Below are positions 46,578 to 57,511 of a stretch of DNA of 64,000 bases, in pieces (the stretch's first letter is position 1; the number at the start of each line of letters is the position of its first letter). The notes below the pieces were generated by a model that saw only the letters and a program-made list of their open reading frames with translations, was not told where the DNA came from and did no database searches. Origin of the DNA: Jaapia argillacea MUCL 33604. Lineage: Eukaryota; Basidiomycota; Agaricomycetes; Jaapiales; Jaapiaceae. The DNA lies in the NCBI GenBank assembly GCA_000697665.1, contig KL197714.1, positions 1,102,049-1,166,048 on the forward strand. Reading direction: 5' to 3'. Made by a program: the position numbers and the translations under genes.

Positions 46578-49012
46578 ATGTCCGCAGTGGCAGGCCCCTC
46601 CAGGTTGTCTGCCTCTTCCTCTGCTCGTCCTAGAGGAACGGGGGCAGATACTGAAGAGGCTCGGTTGATGAATCTCGTCGCTCGGTTGAGCATTCAAGAC
46701 GTCGACGACCTTACATCAAGACAGACTCTTCGTCGCTCTTCGTCAGATGCAGAGATTGCGCTGAGGCTTTTCGCTGAAGAGGCTAGGTCTGTTGCTAGGA
46801 TCAATAACGATCGCGCTATCGCGCAGAGTCTCCAGGATGCAGAACTTGGGGCTACGCCACCTCGAGCTCGCTTATCGACTATCCAGGAGCAGCCGCGTCA
46901 ACCTGTGGCAACTCCGCCTCGCCCAGCACCTGCCACCCAGGCGAGACCAAATCCCACTCGGTGAGTTGTTTCTCAGCCATTGGAACAATACCATTGACAG
47001 TTTTGAGTCAGGAACGCGCCCACACCACCACAAACGACGGCAGGTGGCGGGTTCTTCTCTTGGTTGTTTGGCGGGTTCGCATCAACAAGCTCGTCATCGT
47101 CAGAGCCTTCGCGCCCAGCGCCCCTTCGGTAAGCCTCTCATGTCGCAACCTGCCCGTAGCTGATCCCACCTCTTCAGGCGTACAGGCAACAATTGTGTTA
47201 TCTGTCAAGACCCGATCGTTGGAGTTGAAGTACGCTCTCCTTGTGGACATTTCTACGATAAATCATGTGTGCTCGATCTCTTCGAAGCCGCTACCAAAGA
47301 CGAGACACTCTTCCCTCCTCGCTGTTGCCGGCAGGAGATCTCCCTCGCTCAAGTTCGTCCTCACATGACCGCCACTCTCAGCGCAGTCTTCGACGAAAAG
47401 GCAAAGGAGTTCGGAACGTTGAAGAGAGTTTATTGCGCCAATCCAAAGTGCAGTCGCTTTCTCGGAGAGGCCAACGAGTCGTCATGGTTTGGCTACAAAA
47501 TTTACGGGTGCCCTGACTGCAGCACCAAAACATGTAGTCGGTGCAAAACTAAAACCGACCCCTCAGTTATGCATTCATGCAAAGTCGACGACGGGAACCA
47601 AGAGGTTCTTTCACTAGGTCAACAACAAGGATGGGCTCGATGTCCAGGATGCCATGCGATGGTCGAACTCAACTTGGGCTGCTTCCACATGACATGTCGT
47701 TGCAAAACACAGTTTTGCTACATGTGCAAAGCATTGTGGAAGAACTGTCCTTGCCCACAATGGGAAGAGAGGAGGCTGATAGCGGCGGCTGAGGAGAGGG
47801 TGGATAGAGAAATCCAAGCTGCTGGTGTGAATAGAGCGAGAGGGCCGGCCGAAGCGGCGGCTCGCCCACCGGCACCTCGCCGAGCAGCTGCGCCTCCACC
47901 ACCGCCTGCAGTCTTCCCTGTAGGTCATCGGGGAGCTCCAGCCCGGCGTGCACCAGTAGCGATTCCAGAGCACCGTCCTACTTTACCTCAGGCAGTGCCG
48001 GCTCGTGAGGCTGTGGCTGCACGCACTGTCCAACCCTACGGTAGCACACCAGCCGCGGCACCTCGCCCATCAGCTACGCCTCTGACTCCTACGCCTTATG
48101 TTCTCCCTCCCCTTCGGCGCGTGCCATCGCAAACGCCAGTGGACTATGGCACTGCTCCAGCCCGCCGACTTTCCGGTGCTGCCGAAGCCACTGTTGATCA
48201 ACCGGCAACTCCTCGAGATCATAACGCGTCAGCTGGACTTCCATTACGAGAATGGCTCGACCAAACATCGTCTCCTTCCAATTCGACCGCAAATTCCCAA
48301 GGAGCGCGCTCCACGCCCGTTGCTTATCCCCAATCTATACCAAATCGGCCCCTCACGTCGGACAACCATTCTTCGGGAACGTCATCTCGATGGCGGTCGA
48401 TCGCGAGCCAAGCAAATTCCCCAACTTCCCTTTCGCAGCCCTCGCACTCCGTAGTTAGCCCTCCTAGGAGTTCGAGTGATGCGTCTCCTTCGCCAATCTC
48501 AGCTCGTCGCTCATCTCAACCCCAAGCCACTACAACCCTTAGCTCTCAAACCTCGCCTCTTAGAGCTGTCAACTCGACCTCATCTTCCTCGTCTCCGGAG
48601 TCTCAACTTGTAGCAAGTTGGTTGCGCTCGCAATCCACCTCAAGTTCCAGTTCTCAAGCTTCTCGCACCAGACCAAGCTCCATGTGGGATGATTTGCCTA
48701 CGGCCCCCTCTTCCCCTCAGTCCCGTTCAACCTCACAATTCTTGTCACCTACTGCAGAGCGGACAAGAAGAGTCAGGGAAATGATGGAGCGTCTTCGCCA
48801 TGATCACGACTGCACCCATGAAAGATGGTACTACCGTTCCGGAGGTGGACCATGCCAGAGTTGCCATCATCACTTACGATTGTACCTTTTCGTGAGTGCT
48901 ATGCATCTCCAGATTTTTCCCATAACTGACCCTACGACTTTGGTTTGTTTAATAGCGATGCTCGAAATGTCAGATGCTGGCCTGTAATCGGTGTAGGCGA
49001 AACCGACTTTGA
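46578..49012 (+). CDS. RBR E3 ubiquitin ligase, gene 2, with long disordered insert and C-terminal zinc motif
   Basis: Exons 46578-46960, 47012-47128, 47178-48891 and 48956-49012 join in frame to 756 residues. The N-terminus (MSAVAGPSRLSASSSARPRG) and the helical block LFAEEARSVARINNDRAIAQ match RBR gene 1. RING1 begins CVICQDPIVGVEVRSPCGHF, with TLFPPRCC; IBR has KRVYCANPKCSRFLG and CSTKTCSRCKTK; RING2 is WARCPGCHAMVELNLGCFHM with the catalytic-type Cys in LGCFHMTC. After RING2 come roughly 400 residues rich in Pro, Ala, Ser and Arg, probably disordered. The last part, beginning REMMERLRHDHDCTHERWYY, carries paired Cys (CQSCHHHLRL, then CSKCQMLACNRCRR) and looks like an extra zinc-binding module; RBR gene 3 has the same one, split by an intron at the same place. 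Confidence 0.9.
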
Positions 49013-49454
49013 GTCCGTTCGAATGCAATTCACATTATGAAGATTGTTGCAGACAGTATTCTGTATTATGTCCACCTTGACCTTGTACAATACATTCACT
49101 TCTTAACAGTTAGACTGAGCGCTTCAAGTTGTGAAATATTTATGTTTTCGCCAAGCCTTCGCCTCTGGTAATTCCTGATCACAGAAGTGGCAAACCTGTC
49201 AAGGCCATGCGTAATTTCGGCTGCAGTCTTGCTTCCAATGCCCTTCCTCTGACTGTAACACGGACAAATGATGTCTCCTTCCACCACCTCGAGTCATCGA
49301 TTCATTGAAGGACCAGCCCCAAGCTTGACTCAAGGGGCAGTGATATTTGCGCAGTCGCCAGGGATACAGCCTCCACAATAAGGACTCAGGGCAAGCGCTG
49401 CTATAAAGTTCTGTCGCTGTCGACACGTACCATCACTGTTCCTTTCCGTGACCG
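49013..49454. other. Intergenic, promoter of RBR gene 3
   Basis: 3' flank of RBR gene 2 and promoter of gene 3. CTATAAAG at 49401-49408 lies about 50 bases before the ATG at 49455. Confidence 0.5.
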
Positions 49455-51088
49455 ATGACGACTGATGCTGGTCCTTCAACGTTGCGTCGAGTTCGTTCCA
49501 CACCCCAAGTTCGCGCAGAGGCTTCGTCGGGGTGTTATCCGCATGACGCGGGTCTCACAGGGGTCGAAGAACTTGGGCGCAGGAGGTGTGCCTCCTTGAT
49601 TGCACGGCCATGTGAGCTCGGGATAACGCCCGATGAGAATGAGGCAGACCCGTTGGATGCCATCTCGTCAGTATTCTTGTTCCCCGAGTGTGTCATTTTT
49701 GAGACTGACCGTCATTCAAGCCTCCCACCGAGTGATGTTGCACCTCCCCATCGGAAACCTCGTCGTTTTCTGAGTGCCGTCTCGGGGTTCGTGCGTCGGA
49801 TGAACCCTAAGCACTTGAGGAGGTCGTCGGCATTATATGACCCACCTCATCTTCGGTATGGACCCCCCAGTTCTGCTCCTTCATACCCCTATTCTAGACT
49901 CAACCATTCGTAGCCCCACTGGCAATACATGCGTTGCTTGCCAGGATCTCATCATCGGACTTGACATCCGCGCACCGTGTGGTCACTTTTACGACAAGAC
50001 ATGTGCCGTTACCCTCTTTCGCAGCGCACTCAAAGATGAAACTCTCTTCCCGCCTCGCTGCTGTGGTCGAAAGGTCCCCTTTGCCAAAGTGCGACCTCAT
50101 ATGACCTCCGATGACGTGTCATATTTTCATATCAGAAGGCGCGAAGTCCAAACACTAAAGCGGGTTTATTGCGCCGACCCAGTTTGCAGTCGGTTCCTTG
50201 CGGCGGCATATACAGGTACCTGGAGGTTCCGAACCAAAGTCCACACCTGCCCAAACCCCAGCTGCGACACTCGGACATGTGGTCGATGCAAAACTGCAGT
50301 CTCACGAAAAAACAAACACGTCTGCGCGCTCGACAAAGATCACCACGAGGTCATTGCTCTTGGACAGCACGAGCGATGGGCTCGTTGTCCAGGATGCCAA
50401 AACATGATCGAATTGCAGGACGGATGCCATCACATGACATGCAGATGCCAAACCCAGTTCTGCTACCTTTGTTCAGCAAAGTGGAAGACTTGTACTTGTT
50501 CCCAGTGGCCGAACGAGACGGAGATTATGGGCGAGATGGTGGGAGCGGAGGACGTTCTCTTGGATGCTGAGCAACAAGCAAATCTTGCTCGACTAGCTGA
50601 TTTGGCAGGAGTTGGTCCTCCTCCCGATGACACTCCGACAATACAAGCCCCTCCTCCCGAAAGCCCACCCCCTAGTTACTATCACCCGTGCTGCGTATCT
50701 TCGCCTTCATCTCCGACGAACTCTAGCTATTATCCCGCTCCGTTGGATCCTTCATCGTCCTCCCCTTCTACTCCATCACCCGAGGAGCCTAGCTTCCTCG
50801 TCCCTTCAGACAGACTAATTACCTATCGCGCTTTGACCCCCGAAGAGAAACGTGAAGAGGCCATCAACCGCCTTCGCAATGATTTCTCGTGCTCTCACGA
50901 TACCATGAAATACCGCTCAACTGATGGAGACTGCTATGTTTGCGGGATATATTGCAGAGTGTATACTTTTGTAAGCTCATTCCTTCCCATCAGTTTCTCC
51001 GCCTATACTCATCGTGTCTGACTTTTAATAGCAATGCTACAGCTGTGAGGTGGTGCTATGCGCCGAGTGTCGATGGCTTCGGATGTAA
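49455..51088 (+). CDS. RBR E3 ubiquitin ligase, gene 3
   Basis: Exons 49455-49855, 49914-50970 and 51032-51088 join to 504 residues. The N-terminal 134 residues (MTTDAGPSTLRRVRSTPQVR) are unlike genes 1 and 2, with basic Ser-rich parts. RING1 is CVACQDLIIGLDIRAPCGHF with TLFPPRCC; IBR has KRVYCADPVCSRFLA and CDTRTCGRCKTA; RING2 is WARCPGCQNMIELQDGCHHM with the catalytic-type Cys in DGCHHMTC. A Pro/Ser-rich linker follows. The C-terminal zinc-like module has EEAINRLRNDFSCSHDTMKY, CYVCGIYCRVY and, in a separate 57-base last exon, CYSCEVVLCAECRW. The last exon has the same length and phase as in RBR gene 2. Head-to-tail with genes 2 and 4. Confidence 0.88.
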
Positions 51089-51409
51089 TTTGGGAGCCAA
51101 GTTGAATTACTAGTTTGTGTGTATCCACTCAACTGAATGAAGGAACGACATGTACGATCTTTTGGACACACAAATGTTGATGTTCGCGCCTCCGATTGAC
51201 CTAACACGCCAAGTCTCGTAGCTATTCACCTCAAGTTCTTGAACAGCATCGTTTAGGCTGAGCGCTCGGCACGATTTTTGGATCATCATCCTCCTTACCT
51301 AGCCTCACAGCCTCGGGCACAGCTGCCGCGGTTAGAGATGGTCCTATAAAACTGGTCCTGGAATCCATCTGGCCATAGACCTCCACGCCTACTGAGTCTC
51401 GCTCTCGCC
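51089..51409. other. Intergenic, promoter of RBR gene 4
   Basis: CTATAAAA at 51344-51351 lies about 60 bases before the ATG at 51410. No other feature recognised. Confidence 0.5.
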
Positions 51410-52677
51410 ATGTCCACTACTGGTCCCAGTAATGCTCAGAATGAGTTGCCCATTGGAGTCACCAACACTAGGTATTCATTCATCAGAGGTATCAACCTAT
51501 CTGCGGTGCGCAGACTCCGTAAAACCAAGAGCACGTCGATGATTCAGGCCGTGGATGTGCCACAACAACCAGAGGATTCGCAATCGCTCGATGAGATCAA
51601 CCAGTCGTAAGTGCACTCACACCGATTCCGGAACCAACCTAATTATTCAATATACTTTCTGTATGCTTAGGCACAGTATCGACCACAGTCCCTCACTCAC
51701 TCCGAAAACTGGGAAGTTCTCGAAAGTGATCAGTCGCTTCACTTCCAGTCGTCGACGAGCAAGCTTGTACGAAGCGCCGGCTCCAAAGGAACTCCTGTAC
51801 GTTATGCAATCTTTTGATCAGCCATGTCTGATCCATAAATCAAGCCCCACTGGGAACACTTGCGTCGTTTGTCAAGATCCTATCATGGGTGTCGAAGTTC
51901 GAGGGGCCTGTGGACACTTTCTCGACAAGGCATGCGCACTCCTCTTGTTCGAGCTCGCCTTGAAGGACGAGACGCTCTTCCCGCCAAGTTGTTGCCAGCG
52001 AAGAATTTCCTTCACCAAAGTTCGACCGCACATGACGACAGAACTAGTTGAACTCTTCCGAGAGAAGAAGCGGGAGTTCAGGACCTTGAAGCGAGTCTAT
52101 TGTGCAAAACCGTCCTGCAGCCGATTTCTCGCTCCAGTACCCACAGGCGTCATGAAGTTCCGAAGCAAGATATATTCTTGCTCGTGCGGCACTCGGACAT
52201 GCAGTCAATGCAAAGCCATCGTTGAGCCAGGTGTGAAACATGGATGCGAAACCAACGATGGGAATAGCGAAGTGCTCTCGTTAAGCGAAAAGCAGAATTG
52301 GGCTCGTTGTCCTGGATGTCAAAACATGGTGGAACTACGGTCGGGGTGCTATCATATGACCTGCCGATGCAAGACGGAGTTCTGTTACCTATGTCAAGCG
52401 CGATGGAAGCGGTGTGGTTGCCCTCAAATGGGCCGGGCGACTCGTTGGGAAGATGAAGTGGTTGCCCAGCCTGTTAGGGCTGTGGTCCGCCAGGCACAAG
52501 GTGAGATCGCTAATCTCCCAGAAACTTCAGTACTCTCTAAACCTGGTTCTAGTCTCTAATCGCCTTACAGTAGACCACCCACCGAACCCTTCTCAAGGCT
52601 CAATAGCTCTCGGGGCGAATCTTTTCATAGCTTTCTTAGTAATTCTCCTCTTAGCTACGACAGTGCTTGATTTTTGA
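51410..52677 (+). CDS. RBR E3 ubiquitin ligase, gene 4, probably tail-anchored
   Basis: Exons 51410-51606, 51671-52500 and 52571-52677 join to 377 residues. Start MSTTGPSNAQNELPIGVTNT. RING1 is CVVCQDPIMGVEVRGACGHF with TLFPPSCC; IBR has KRVYCAKPSCSRFLA and CGTRTCSQCKAI; RING2 is WARCPGCQNMVELRSGCYHM with the catalytic-type Cys in SGCYHMTC. Unlike genes 2 and 3, it has no Cys-rich C-terminal module. Removing a GT-AG intron at 52501-52570 (donor GTGAGA, acceptor TTACAG) joins QAQ in phase to VDHPPNPSQGS and a hydrophobic stretch (ALGANLFIAFLVILLLATTV) ending LDF, a typical tail anchor. If the intron is kept, the protein stops at 52559 with no membrane segment. Confidence 0.85.
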
Positions 52678-53480
52678 TTGGGTTTCACCGTGTAACCCCG
52701 TTTTGCCTCCATTTGGATCCACGTAGCGAAGAGCCCATACCCTCCCCAACTCCTTTCCCCTCGCTACTATCCTTAGCTCGTGGTACTTGTAAGAAAAGTA
52801 TGATGTTCCACACAAGATGCCTGATGCTTCACTTAAGAAGCTGCCGACGCAACACTGCCGGCGGATCTCGCCATGATTGTTTCAGACCTGCCATGACCGA
52901 GAGGATCTACGACCCAGGACTCATTTTCAGGACATCGGTGAGTAGGACTGTCCGACGGAAGAGCACAATATAATGGACTCGGCATTGCACCAGCTCACGT
53001 CGTGCAAGGAACGTCAACTAAGTTAGGTCCGAATGTCAGGCTTGGACCCTCTGAGGGAGAAAGAAGGTAGGCACCAGGAACAGACGCACCGGAGGTTGAA
53101 CCCCCCGACGAAACATTGATGGTTCCGACCCAGGAACGACTCACGACGTGACACGGGCACGACCTCAAAGGCAAATGCAGAGCTGAGGGAGAGCCGATCC
53201 ATCCACTTAAGTGTCCGGCTGGAAACCATACTGGAGAAGTCAAGGTGACAACAGCTGATAGACGATGGGAAGCAGGGATCAACATACAGTACACAGCAAT
53301 GACACGGACTTTCGAAAGCTGAAAATTTGGACACTCGCGGCATGATATGTCATAGCATATATGAGCATGAAAGCTACAACAAAAAATCGCATAAGGTCAC
53401 TCCCAAAGCGCACCATCTCTCGCCAACTCCCAATGCCAACGATTTTATCCTCCTCGCCAAAACCTCCGCAATCCCAACGT
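52678..53480. other. Convergent 3' regions
   Basis: 800 bases between RBR gene 4 and ribosomal protein eL20. Open stretches on both strands, no recognisable similarity. Confidence 0.45.
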
Positions 53481-54256
53481 TTAGAAGGTGCTGGGGCGGT
53501 GAGCGACGAAGGTCGAGCGGGGCTTGAAGACACGGTGAGGGAGGGGGAACTTGAGTTTGGGCTCGAGGAGCTGCCTGATGTAGGGTCGGCGAACATCCTC
53601 GGTCTTCTCGATCTCCACAACACGGAGGATCTACAGGAGAGATTTGGCGTGAGGTTAACGTGGTGCCACAGGGGAGAGGGTTAGGCTGGGGTGGAAGATT
53701 TGAACGAACGTGGATAGACCGGAAACGAGCACGATGCCTGGCAGCCATGTCCTGGTAGAGGGACTTGACAGCATCCGAACGAGAGAGTTCACGGAACTCC
53801 TTGTACATGTTATGTGTACCCGATCGGGAGTCGTATCGGAGCCAGATACCAAAGTTCTTGATCTTCAAAGGTCGCTTCTCATGAATCTAGAAAAACAAAA
53901 CGAACGCGCCCCGACAGGTAGGGAGGAAGCCACGTCGAAATATCGACAGTTAGTTAAACCCGTCCGCCTGCCTCTTGAATGGCTACATGGGATAATACAC
54001 ACAACGTTGACACCAATGATTTCGCCATTGGCCTTCTTGACCTTCTTCAATTTCCTATATATCAAGTTAAGCGTCGTTTTACGAAAGGCGGGGAGGGTGG
54101 ATTTCATGTGGGGTGGACGCACCTGAGGAAATACCAGAAACGGGATTTGGCGACGACCTCGTTGGGCGCAAAGATGCGCATGCGGTAGATTTTGGGATTG
54201 GGCTCATGCTCGGTGGGCAAATGACGGCCGACCACTTGGAATTCTTGAAGAGTCAT
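53481..54256 (-). CDS. 60S ribosomal protein eL20 (L18a family)
   Basis: Component of the large cytosolic ribosomal subunit. Four coding exons, 54256-54123, 54054-54003, 53886-53710 and 53630-53481, give 170 residues. It starts [20 protein letters not shown] and continues [74 protein letters not shown] and [18 protein letters not shown], all strongly conserved in eL20. It ends [14 protein letters not shown]. Placement of the start is helped by a good splice acceptor (CCAG) directly before the ATG, which puts an intron in the 5' untranslated region, common in ribosomal protein genes. Intact and highly conserved. Confidence 0.95.
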
Positions 54257-54388
54257 CTGGATCACCATTGCATGTCAACACGACATCCAAACTTCAATAG
54301 ACCAATCCACCCGGAAATCGGACTCCCTTCCATGATACGTTTCGAGGGAGACGATGGGTAGGACAAGAGGCACGGATGGGAGACTTAC
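54257..54388 (-). other. Probable 5'-UTR intron of eL20
   Basis: GTAAGT donor at 54388 and CCAG acceptor at 54257, directly before the start codon. The exon upstream (minus strand, about 54390-54500) has no in-frame use for eL20 and is taken as untranslated leader. Confidence 0.55.
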
Positions 54389-55717
54389 TTTGGCGACGGG
54401 CACAACTTGCTTGCGGTCTTGACGTTGTCGTTGACGGTCTTGCTGCCTGAACAAAGTTTGTGGATGGTGTTTACTCTTGTTTGAGCGGTGCCACATTTGG
54501 ATATGATGATTTGTCGTGTTGTTGAGATAGCCCAGTTCCTCTGAGCTCTCTCTGCATCTCTCTCTTTTTTTCAGCGATATCTCCGACCAGCTTGATTACG
54601 GGTTCGAGGGTCATGCCTTTCATGCCCCTGCTGTCTGGCCGTTGATGGGGGCAACAACCCTTTCACTCCGCCGGGACCCGGCTTCAACTCAGCTCCAGGT
54701 GCCAAGCGTTTGAGTACCACCGTATCTCCTTGACGATAATACGGCAAGGCAGCTATGTGACCAGGGTTCGATTCGGTGAGTATTTATCAACAGAAGTACC
54801 CCCCTATCCCAATCGCGGGGCGGCTCCACACGATATCACCTTCTCATCAATGTTCTTGGTATCGGAAGTTTGTTAGCAGCGAGTGCGGTGGTCGGAGGGG
54901 CAGTTCTGGGGGACGATGATAATAACCTCGAGTCTCGAGGATGTTGCATGTTCGCTGATACAATAGTTTGATAAGGAACCCCCAGAAAAAGTGGAGTACT
55001 AGGGTTGTCACCGTATCTCTTGTCCAAGTGAGTATCTCCACTAGCTGCTGCATCGATCTGTGGAAATGGCAGTGAGCGCGCAACCGCCAACGGTCATCCG
55101 CTCAATATCCACGGCGATGAGTCGGAGTCTGCAAGGGCGCCCAGCCTCAACCAGAAAATCAGGTACAAGGATAGAAGCAGCCAGGGCGCACAAGAAGGCA
55201 GTGAATCGTGACACTTTCTGACACTTCGTGTTGACCTCGTGGCCCATAAATCGGCCTCCCTACCGCCGATAACGGGTGCTTACTCCCATTAATAGCAATA
55301 GCCGCCGTCTTCCGGCCCACGTTTACGATCTTGGGTTCCATTCAAATCTCTGAGAAATAGGGGTTCTTGCATTTAGGTTATGTATTGGCGGAGGCGGTGT
55401 AGGCGGCAACAAAATGGGTACATAAACCCATCCTCGTTTTTTCAATATCCTTCAAGCCCGACTTCTGTGATTCCCCCATCTCTCCCCACTCCATTCATTC
55501 GAAACGTTAACCCGTTTCTCCTTTCGTCCGCGCAGCAGTTAGTTGGTATGTACTCAGAGTCTCAGCCTGCCCCACGGCGCAAAACATGCTAACTGACGTC
55601 CCATCTGCACCATTTTTCTTGCAAACATCGGCTTCGTTACATTCCCTTGTCTCTTCCAAACCACAGGGCTCTCGCCAAATCTCCTCACCAAAACCAAAAA
55701 CATCTCATTATAACGAA
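54389..55717. other. Divergent promoter region between eL20 and PLAC8 gene
   Basis: 1.3 kb with the untranslated leader of eL20 at its left and the PLAC8 promoter at its right. No further gene recognised. Confidence 0.45.
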
Positions 55718-56437
55718 ATGGCACAATACGGTCAAGGATACCCAGACGCTGAGAAGCAGCCCATCCAGACTCCTCCCCTTGCCTATGGAGGGGCTCCCCC
55801 GCCCATGATGCAACAACCCATGGTTAGACCCCTCCCTCTCTTTTATCTAAGCCCCGAACTCACCAAGCTCTGATGCGCCAGGCCACCCAACCCATGGCTG
55901 TCGGTGGTGGCGGTAACCGCAATGTCAAAAACTTGCCCTTCGACGCTAACGGTCAACGTGAATGGTCCAACGGCATTTGCGGATGCTTTGGCGACGTCGG
56001 AACATGTAAGTCTTCACAATCCTCAGGTTCCATGGAATGCAAATTAACTTACGGAATGTGATCAGGCCTTATCTCTTGGTGGTGCCCCTGCCTCGTCTAC
56101 TCCCAAAACAAGTCCCGTGTCGAGTACCTCGAACAGAATGGCAGGCCTCACCCCGACGGTGGTGATATGTGCGGCACCGATTGCTGCTGCTATGCTTGCC
56201 TTCTTTACTTCGGTTGCGGTTGGGTTCTTCAGGTTCGTCTTTCCTCGTTTTTTGACCCTACCAGTTGGAATATTGACAATGAAATAACAGATGGGTAACC
56301 GCGCCGCCGTCCGTACTCGTTATCGCATCGCTGGTAACGGAGCTACCGATTGCTTGGCCGCTGCTTGCTGCACTCCTTGCGAGCTCGTTCAAGAGTCCCA
56401 GGAACTCGAGTTGGAGGAGAGGAGCTTGATGCAATAG
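55718..56437 (+). CDS. PLAC8 family cysteine-rich protein
   Basis: Four exons, 55718-55822, 55882-56005, 56066-56232 and 56291-56437, give 180 residues. The N-terminus (MAQYGQGYPDAEKQPIQTPP) is Pro/Gln-rich. The PLAC8 domain starts REWSNGICGCFGDVGTC and continues SWWCPCLVYSQNKSRVEYLE, CCCYACLLYFGCGWVLQMG, RYRIAGNG, then a closing AACCTPCELVQESQELELEE. Cys-rich membrane-associated proteins of this family are linked to cell size and to cadmium and calcium handling in plants and fungi; the role here is unknown. All exon joins are in phase and no lesions are seen. Confidence 0.92.
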
Positions 56438-57511
56438 GTGCACTACATACCCTCTTGGGACGAGTCGCTTGTGAACGTCTTCAAGATTCATTTATGCTGA
56501 TGATGGTTGGGTCATTTTTTGTCTGCTCTGTGGATCCTCCCCCGTATGGGCTCTTGGATGTGAACTGACTCTTTACCTATGGTTCGTTATGTCTTTGTAT
56601 AACGTCTGTGTAATGCGTTGGGGTGCACTTGTTGGTCAGGCGGGTTGTAACCGTCAAAATACCATCAATTTTCGTTGTGCTCTTCGTCGTTCGACTTCCT
56701 TCAGGTAACGGATTATGGCTTTAATGGATTCCCCTTGGCCTGTCAGTTGAGCCACGGTGAGCATGTTGTCCCTTCCCTCTGGGCACCTGAGTGGACTCGT
56801 TGAGCTTTGGCATAATGGGAAGAAAGGATTCTCGGTTCTCCGGTTTGAGACATCTGGGGACGGGTGAATATTAACCTGGACATTCGGTGATGGAGGGATC
56901 AGTTCTTACTGTTTCCCTGAGTGTTGGGTTGCTGTGAAGCACTGATGAGGACTTGGGCTGGTGGACGACATGTACCACTAGTACATGTGGTCATGGTCCT
57001 TGTTTGCCAGTGGTCGACGCGTCGCGTAACGAGTCACGTGGGCGGCGCCAGGGAAGGCTCTGTCAGTGTTGCGTCGTTGAGACATCAAGGAATGTTGGAT
57101 TTTCATTCTACTGGGCAGGGAGATCTAGATCTTGGTCCTTGGTGAAGAGCTCGGGAGCTGGTTATATTAGCGTTCTGGCGGTGATGGAATATCTCGCTCC
57201 AGGTTTCAAGGGGGTCGAAGCAATGGGCGAATACATCTAAATAATATATGCACAAAGAGGGTCACCCGCGCGACCGTCCCCCAAAATACAGTATTTACCG
57301 AACTCGTAGCAGCCCTTATGGCTATAAGTGCATTTCGCCATGTAGACACTGAGAGCCCTGGGATGTACTTATACTTTGGACAGCAAATGAAAGCATGCGC
57401 GTGGCGACGGCGATAGGCGAACGCCCTCTCTCGATCAACTTCCCTGCCAGTGCCAGTACTAGTGGTGCGCCAACCACGACTTCAACGAATCTTCGCTCTC
57501 TATTGACTGGA
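56438..57511. other. Intergenic, nothing recognised
   Basis: 1.07 kb between the PLAC8 gene and the hydrolase. Open stretches on both strands, no recognisable similarity. Confidence 0.45.

Noticed and set aside
47614-47973. Minus-strand open frames opposite RBR gene 2
   Set aside because: They overlap conserved RING2 coding sequence in antisense and show no similarity of their own.
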